Below, in pieces: positions 37,569 through 41,887 of a stretch of 41,887 nucleotides of DNA (within the stretch, counting starts at the first letter, position 1; every line of letters starts with the position of its first letter). The stretch covers positions 1 to 41,887 of the forward strand of contig JBGURP010000043.1 of assembly GCA_045132055.1 (NCBI GenBank). The letters are read 5' to 3'. This DNA comes from F23-D06 sp045132055 (GTDB lineage: Bacteria > Bacteroidota > Bacteroidia > Bacteroidales > WCHB1-69). The notes below the pieces were generated by a model. That model was not told the DNA's origin, did not search any database, and saw only the letters and a program-made list of their open reading frames with translations. A program made the position numbers and the translations under genes.

Positions 37569-39911
37569 ATGAAAAGATTATTTTTATCAGCAATTATTTT
37601 CATTGCATTTTTTAGCATGGCTCATGCGCAGAATGCGTATTGGGTGTTCTTCACGGATAAGCACAACACCACTTTCGATCCGTACTCTTATTTTGATTCG
37701 AAGGCCATTGAGCGTTATCAGGTGAACCATGCGGACTTGTATGATGTGACCAACTATCCTGTGAATCAGGAATATGAGGAGGCTGTGAATGCGGCCACGA
37801 CTGAGTTTATTGGCGATTCGCGGTGGCTGAACGCGGTGGCTGTGATGGCCACGGAAGAGCAGATCGCTTTGGTGAAATCTTTTCCATTCGTGTTGAGTGT
37901 GCAGGAGATTGCCTCCGAAGCGAGCCCTACGCAAGCTCCAGTTTATATGCCAACCACCGTGTTGGATCCTCACATGAAACAGGTGTCCTTGATGCAAGGT
38001 GAAAAGTTCTTGCAGAAGAACATCAACGGCAAGGGCGTACGCATTGCCGTGTTTGATGGCGGCTTCCCCGATGTGGACACGCATCCCGCCTTCAAGCATT
38101 TGCGAGACAACCACCAGATTATCAAGACTTGGAACTTTGCCAACAAGAAAGAGAATGTCTATGGCTACAATTCGCACGGACGCATGGTGTTGAGCTGTAT
38201 TGCGGGCATCATGAACGACACTACGATGTTAGGTCTGGCTCCCGGAGCAGAATTCCTGTTGGCTCGTACGGAAGTGGAAGCCGAAAAGAAGAAAGAGGAG
38301 GTTTGGTGGGTGCAGGCGCTGGAGTGGGCCGACCAGAACGGCGCCTCCATCGTGAGCAGTTCACTGGGTTATGGCAAGGAACTCCATAACCTCAAAGATA
38401 TGAATGGAACATCTATCGTAGCCAAGGGCGCAGCCACCGCAATGAGCAAAGGCATTCTGGTGTGCACGGCCATGGGCAATGAGGGCGATGATGGCAGCTG
38501 GAAAATGTTGGTGACCCCTGCTGATGCTGATGGCGTGCTCTCTGTTGGCGCGGTGAACGCATTGGATAATCGTGAGTCCTATAGCTCATTCGGTCCCACC
38601 GCTGACGGTCGCCGCAAACCCAACGTGGTGGCCTGTGGCAACGACATGGTGGCCATGGGCAAAGGCAATTTCGCCTATGCGCAGGGCACCTCCTTCGCCA
38701 CTCCGATGGTGTCGGGCTTCGCCGCCTGTGTAAAACAGATGCATCCCGAATGGACGACCGCTCAGTTGCTGGAAGAAATCGAAAAATCTGGGAACCATTA
38801 TCCTTACTACGATTATGCTTTCGGCTACGGAGTGCCGCAAGCCGGCTACTTCACCGATGGCAAGAAAGCGAGTGTCCATACGTTTGATCTTACTGAAGAT
38901 GATAATTATCTTTACATCATTCCGGTCAATTCTGAAAAGAGAAGCAAACTTTTCTATAACATCCAGAACGGGGATGGCAGTTTGGAGAAATACGATGTCT
39001 TAACCCTTGGCTTACAGGTGGGAGATGTGGGAGAAGAATTTGTTATAGACAGCAACAAGGCATATTACAGCATTTCAAAAAATCTTTTGGAAAATGGACA
39101 AACGGTGAATCTTTGGTATGGAAACCAATATGTGCAATATGTGATGGGTAAAGACAAGGTGGCCGTTGCCGATTCTGCAGTAACCTTTGGTACGTCCAAC
39201 ATGGATAGTGATTTTGGTGTTTTTAGAAAATCCAAACCTGATAATGAGATATTCAATCGTAAGCCCAAACGCTATTCCTGCAACTTGGTGCTCAATGCCT
39301 CCTTCATGCTTCCCTCCATGTGGACGCCGCAGGGCAATATTCATCAAGCGAAGAGAGTGTCTCGCTCATTCTCTTTCAGTTTTGTCAACAATTGGCAACT
39401 CGCCAGAGTGTATGGATTGGGTTTCCGAATCGGTTTCGGTTCTTCTTGGTACGCATTGCAGGACTATACCGATCCCCAAAGTTCCAATATGAACATTTAT
39501 CCCGTGATTAATCAGAATCCGGATGTGACAATCAAAAAACACAATCTTAAAACATCACAATTTGATTTGGAATTGTATCAGCGTTTTATCTTAGCCAATG
39601 TTTCCTCCAGCCAACTTTATTTGGAAACCGGTGTGTTCGGTGATTGGATTACGGGTAGCCGTTTGAAAACCAAAACAGAATGGGGCAAACACACGGTTAC
39701 CCATGTGGAGCGCCGCTATTTCCGCGACGGTTTGAACAGATTGGATTGTGGTGTGCGCCTGCGTATCGGTTTTACCAACATCTGTGCCCTCTATGGCCAG
39801 TATCGTATCACGCCGATAATGATTAACGGCGTTGATCTGCCGAAATGGGAAATAGGTATTCAGTTCAATGTTGGTTCCACGAATGGCAAACTCTCATCCC
39901 TCTGGCGGTAA
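37569..39911 (+). CDS. Secreted subtilisin-like protease (S8) with C-terminal barrel-like domain
   Basis: The product has 780 residues. A signal peptide (1-20) precedes an inhibitor-like propeptide (about 22-115: YWVFFTDKH...IALVKSFPFVLSVQEI). The S8 domain (about 145-425) shows the triad Asp163 (FDGGFPD), His203 (NSHGRMV) and Ser375 (GTSFATPM), with oxyanion Asn304 (AMGNEGD). A beta-rich linker (430-560) is followed by ~220 residues of alternating strands (SCNLVLNASFM, FSFSFVNNWQLA, LGFRIGFGSSW, FDLELYQRFI, LDCGVRLRIGF, LYGQYRITPIM, WEIGIQFNV) resembling an outer-membrane beta-barrel. Bacteroidota S8 proteases usually end in a T9SS domain, which is absent here. The protein may therefore stay fixed in the outer membrane. 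The barrel call is inference. Confidence 0.82.
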   Translation: MKRLFLSAIIFIAFFSMAHAQNAYWVFFTDKHNTTFDPYSYFDSKAIERYQVNHADLYDVTNYPVNQEYEEAVNAATTEFIGDSRWLNAVAVMATEEQIALVKSFPFVLSVQEIASEASPTQAPVYMPTTVLDPHMKQVSLMQGEKFLQKNINGKGVRIAVFDGGFPDVDTHPAFKHLRDNHQIIKTWNFANKKENVYGYNSHGRMVLSCIAGIMNDTTMLGLAPGAEFLLARTEVEAEKKKEEVWWVQALEWADQNGASIVSSSLGYGKELHNLKDMNGTSIVAKGAATAMSKGILVCTAMGNEGDDGSWKMLVTPADADGVLSVGAVNALDNRESYSSFGPTADGRRKPNVVACGNDMVAMGKGNFAYAQGTSFATPMVSGFAACVKQMHPEWTTAQLLEEIEKSGNHYPYYDYAFGYGVPQAGYFTDGKKASVHTFDLTEDDNYLYIIPVNSEKRSKLFYNIQNGDGSLEKYDVLTLGLQVGDVGEEFVIDSNKAYYSISKNLLENGQTVNLWYGNQYVQYVMGKDKVAVADSAVTFGTSNMDSDFGVFRKSKPDNEIFNRKPKRYSCNLVLNASFMLPSMWTPQGNIHQAKRVSRSFSFSFVNNWQLARVYGLGFRIGFGSSWYALQDYTDPQSSNMNIYPVINQNPDVTIKKHNLKTSQFDLELYQRFILANVSSSQLYLETGVFGDWITGSRLKTKTEWGKHTVTHVERRYFRDGLNRLDCGVRLRIGFTNICALYGQYRITPIMINGVDLPKWEIGIQFNVGSTNGKLSSLWR

Positions 39912-39952
39912 GCAATAAGGGAAAACCTCGAATAGAGAAAATACATTAAGAT

Positions 39953-40016
39953 CCTTCCGCTGTGCCCGGTTTTATCATAGCCATTAACCTGACCGGGAGA
40001 GCGGAAGGGCTTTTTT
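39953..40016 (+). terminator. Extended hairpin terminator after the subtilase gene
   Basis: CCTTCCGCT pairs with AGCGGAAGG, and CCCGGT (39965-39970) with ACCGGG (39992-39997), around a 21-nt loop. TTTTTT follows at 40011. Confidence 0.85.
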
Positions 40017-40042
40017 ATGATATTGAAAAGAATAAGAGAAAT

Positions 40043-41455
40043 TTACTCTTTCGGTCCCGCTTCTTTCTGAACTTTGGGTTCATGTGGAGAGACGTCCGAA
40101 AAGATTTTACGCTGTGTAAGCAATAAGATAGCGGCCAGTGCTGCGCCCATCACATCGGAAATGGTGCATGACACCCAGATGCCGGTGAGTCCGTTCATGC
40201 CCATGTTGGTAAAAATCACAGGGATGAGGTATGCCAGCGGCAGCAGGAAAATGAGCTGTCGGGAAAGGCTGGTGGTGATGGCAATCCAGGGCTTGTCGAT
40301 GGACTGGAAGAAGTTGGAGTTGACGATGGTGAAGCCGATGAGCGGGAACATCACCATCAGGTATCGCATAGCCGGTTTGCCAATCTGGATAAGTTCCGCA
40401 TCCGTGGTGAAAATTTTCACCATGCTAGCTGGGAAGAGGCAAGATACCACACTGCCGAACAAACCGATGAGGACGCAAACCCTCATGGTGAGGAGATAGA
40501 CGTGTTTAAGTCGGTCAGGGTGCCCCGCGCCATAGTTGTAGCCGGCGATGGGCTGCATGCCTTGGCAGATACCGAGGATGAGCATCACCATGAAGCTGCC
40601 GAAGGTGTTCACAATGCCGTAAGCTCCTACAGCCAAATCGCCGCCGTAGCGCAGCAGCTGGCTGTTCAGCATGGCCACGACAAACGAAGCACACACATTC
40701 ATCAAAAATGGACTCATGCCGATGAGCGTGATGTTTTTGAAAATATAACCTCTGGGTTTCCAACCGTGGGATTTGAAACGGATGAAGGAAGTGGGCTGTA
40801 CGAAATGAAGAATGGACACAAAAGCGGTAATCGTCATGGAGATGGTGGTAGCCCAAGCGGCTCCCGCGATGCCTAAATGCAGACCGAAGATGAAAATCGG
40901 GTCCAGAATCATGTTGAGCACAGCGCCGCCAATCATGATGTACATGGACTTCATCGGATAGCCGGAAGCGCGTATGAGACCGGTGAGGTTGAACGTCATG
41001 GTGGTGAAGAACATGCCGGGCAACACAATGAGCAAGTATTCACGGGCGTATGACAGAGTCTCGGATGTTGCGCCGAAGCCGGTTAGGATATTATCCATGA
41101 ACAGATATCCGCATGTGACGAACAAGAATCCCAATATAATAGTGAAGATCATGCTGTTGCCCAAGATATTTTCTGCCCATTTTATGTCTTTTCTACCTAA
41201 AACGATAGACATTCGCGCGCTTGAGCCAACGCCTATGAGGGATCCGAATGCGTGAATGATGTTCATGATGGGCATGGTGATGGCGAGGCCGGCGATAGCC
41301 ATGGCTCCGACGCCGTGCCCGATGAAGATACGGTCAACAATATTATATATAGATGCGATAATCTGGCTGATGACGGATGGCAAAGCGTACATCCACAGCA
41401 ATTGGCCAATGCCTTTTGTCTCTAATTCCCGGGTTCTGTCTAATTCTCCTACCAT
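40043..41455 (-). CDS. MATE-family cation/drug antiporter
   Basis: The product has 470 residues with about twelve hydrophobic helices in two homologous halves. The N-terminal half has ALPSVISQIIASIYNIVDRIFIGHGVGAMAIAGLAI and the GVGSSARMSIVLGRKD loop. The second half has QGMQPIAGYNYGAGHPDRLKHV, both typical of the MepA-like MATE branch. It exports organic cations or drugs against a Na+ or H+ gradient; the substrate is not predictable. The gene has its own -7 box at 41475-41482. Confidence 0.9.
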   Translation of the reverse strand: MVGELDRTRELETKGIGQLLWMYALPSVISQIIASIYNIVDRIFIGHGVGAMAIAGLAITMPIMNIIHAFGSLIGVGSSARMSIVLGRKDIKWAENILGNSMIFTIILGFLFVTCGYLFMDNILTGFGATSETLSYAREYLLIVLPGMFFTTMTFNLTGLIRASGYPMKSMYIMIGGAVLNMILDPIFIFGLHLGIAGAAWATTISMTITAFVSILHFVQPTSFIRFKSHGWKPRGYIFKNITLIGMSPFLMNVCASFVVAMLNSQLLRYGGDLAVGAYGIVNTFGSFMVMLILGICQGMQPIAGYNYGAGHPDRLKHVYLLTMRVCVLIGLFGSVVSCLFPASMVKIFTTDAELIQIGKPAMRYLMVMFPLIGFTIVNSNFFQSIDKPWIAITTSLSRQLIFLLPLAYLIPVIFTNMGMNGLTGIWVSCTISDVMGAALAAILLLTQRKIFSDVSPHEPKVQKEAGPKE

Positions 41456-41474
41456 GTAATATTATTAAAGGCGG

Positions 41475-41482
41475 CAAAAGTA
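41475..41482 (-). promoter_or_regulatory. -7 promoter element TACTTTTG for the MATE gene
   Basis: This is an exact minus-strand TAnnTTTG match, 19 nt upstream of the start codon at 41455. Confidence 0.65.
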
Positions 41483-41806
41483 CAAAAAAATCGAGGACAA
41501 TATTAATACATATGTATAAGGTCTTTTTGGAGAATGCCGAGAAAAAGTTTCAGATGAGGATTGTTTTTTCAGGAAAATGAAGAGGTGAAAATGAACGGTT
41601 TTTACAGACTTTTCCGAAAAAACTCCGAAATGGTCTCCAAACACCCACTTAAAATAGGGTCAAAATAGGTTGTTTTTGCCTGTTTTTCACCCAAAAATCA
41701 GTATAAAAAACAAAAAAATAAAAATTTTTCTTATTGATTATCAATTAGATAAAAGAAAAATTAAAAAAAAGTGGGTAGGAGTAGGCGAATGTAATGTTCT
41801 AAAGTG
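41483..41806. other. Gene-free AT-rich region
   Basis: I see no convincing gene in this ~320-nt stretch. Short frames exist (for example one of ~20 codons at 41512) without recognisable products. The right half has A and T tracts that could act as an upstream activating element for the promoter at 41807. Confidence 0.55.
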
Positions 41807-41814
41807 TATTTTTG
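41807..41814 (+). promoter_or_regulatory. -7 promoter element TATTTTTG at the right edge
   Basis: This is an exact TAnnTTTG match following a strongly A/T-tracted region. The predicted transcript (from ~41820) is purine-rich, has no gene start before the window ends, and includes a small hairpin (41859-41875). Confidence 0.55.
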
Positions 41815-41858
41815 CGGTCCCAAATGAGAGGGAAAGAGGGGACAAGGGAATTGGGAGG

Positions 41859-41875
41859 TTCATTGAAAGAATGAA
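41859..41875 (+). other. Small hairpin in the edge leader
   Basis: TTCATT-GAAAG-AATGAA is a perfect 6-bp stem with a 5-nt loop. A GTTCnTTGAAA-like leader sequence resembles what I recall from upstream of 16S rRNA genes in Bacteroidales. Confidence 0.4.
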
Positions 41876-41887
41876 GAAAGATGTAGC

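Noticed and set aside
41512..41580. A short plus-strand frame beginning MYKVFLENAEKK.
   Set aside because: It has ~22 codons, no promoter element and no recognisable product.
1..41887. CRISPR arrays, tRNA genes, insertion sequences or prophage genes.
   Set aside because: I found no regularly spaced repeat-spacer pattern, cloverleaf sequence, transposase or phage structural gene; the tandem repeats have a 7-nt unit without spacers.

Overview
The window reads as a chromosomal segment of a Bacteroidota bacterium, most likely order Bacteroidales. Three independent signs support this. At least fifteen gene starts are preceded by the Bacteroidota -7 promoter element TAnnTTTG. Three secreted proteins end in a type IX secretion (T9SS) sorting domain. 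The conserved genes have the family's typical forms: 2TM-domain protein, ExbB-X-ExbD-ExbD operon, carboxyspermidine polyamine enzymes and a class II NrdJ. The gene content is mostly housekeeping. I see no phage, IS element, CRISPR array or tRNA.

Layout. 1-5.2 kb: secreted proteins, namely a lipoprotein, two T9SS cargo proteins and a C69 dipeptidase. The second cargo protein lies behind a clear cobalamin riboswitch. 5.2-8.7 kb (minus strand): gcvH, frr, a 2TM protein and pyrH, then the ribosomal operon rpsF-rpsR-rplI. 8.7-12.3 kb (minus): a LolC/E-type permease, an outer-membrane barrel, pta and thymidine kinase. 12.4-17.3 kb: a Pro/Glu-rich protein with a Gre-family factor, carboxynorspermidine dehydrogenase (minus), and metK-fabD with a SAM-II-like leader. 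17.6-21 kb: adenosylcobalamin-dependent ribonucleotide reductase NrdJ and a LutA-like CCG protein. 21-28.1 kb: a parallel beta-helix T9SS protein, grpE-dnaJ behind a sigma-54-like promoter, an HsdR_N-like protein coupled to nspC, a small membrane protein and an aminotransferase. 28.2-34.7 kb: two lipoproteins, the ExbB/ExbD operon, YicC and Der. 34.8-41.9 kb: a small Cys-rich lipoprotein with a poly-G tract and structured leader, an ABC/GntR operon with a candidate operator, a subtilase fused to a barrel-like C-terminus, a MATE exporter and, at the right edge, a strong promoter with a start-less leader that may belong to a stable-RNA operon.

How the genes connect. Vitamin B12 links two loci: the riboswitch-controlled secreted protein at 1722-2924 has two copies of a domain whose layout resembles transcobalamin-like (DUF4430-type) domains, and NrdJ needs adenosylcobalamin. 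I read the secreted protein as a candidate B12-capture protein exported by T9SS; this is the most promising undescribed item. Polyamine synthesis by the carboxyspermidine route is represented by its two enzymes, 10 kb apart. Degenerate heptanucleotide repeats occupy at least five intergenic gaps and look like one family. All functions are inferred from sequence pattern recognition; no searches were run.
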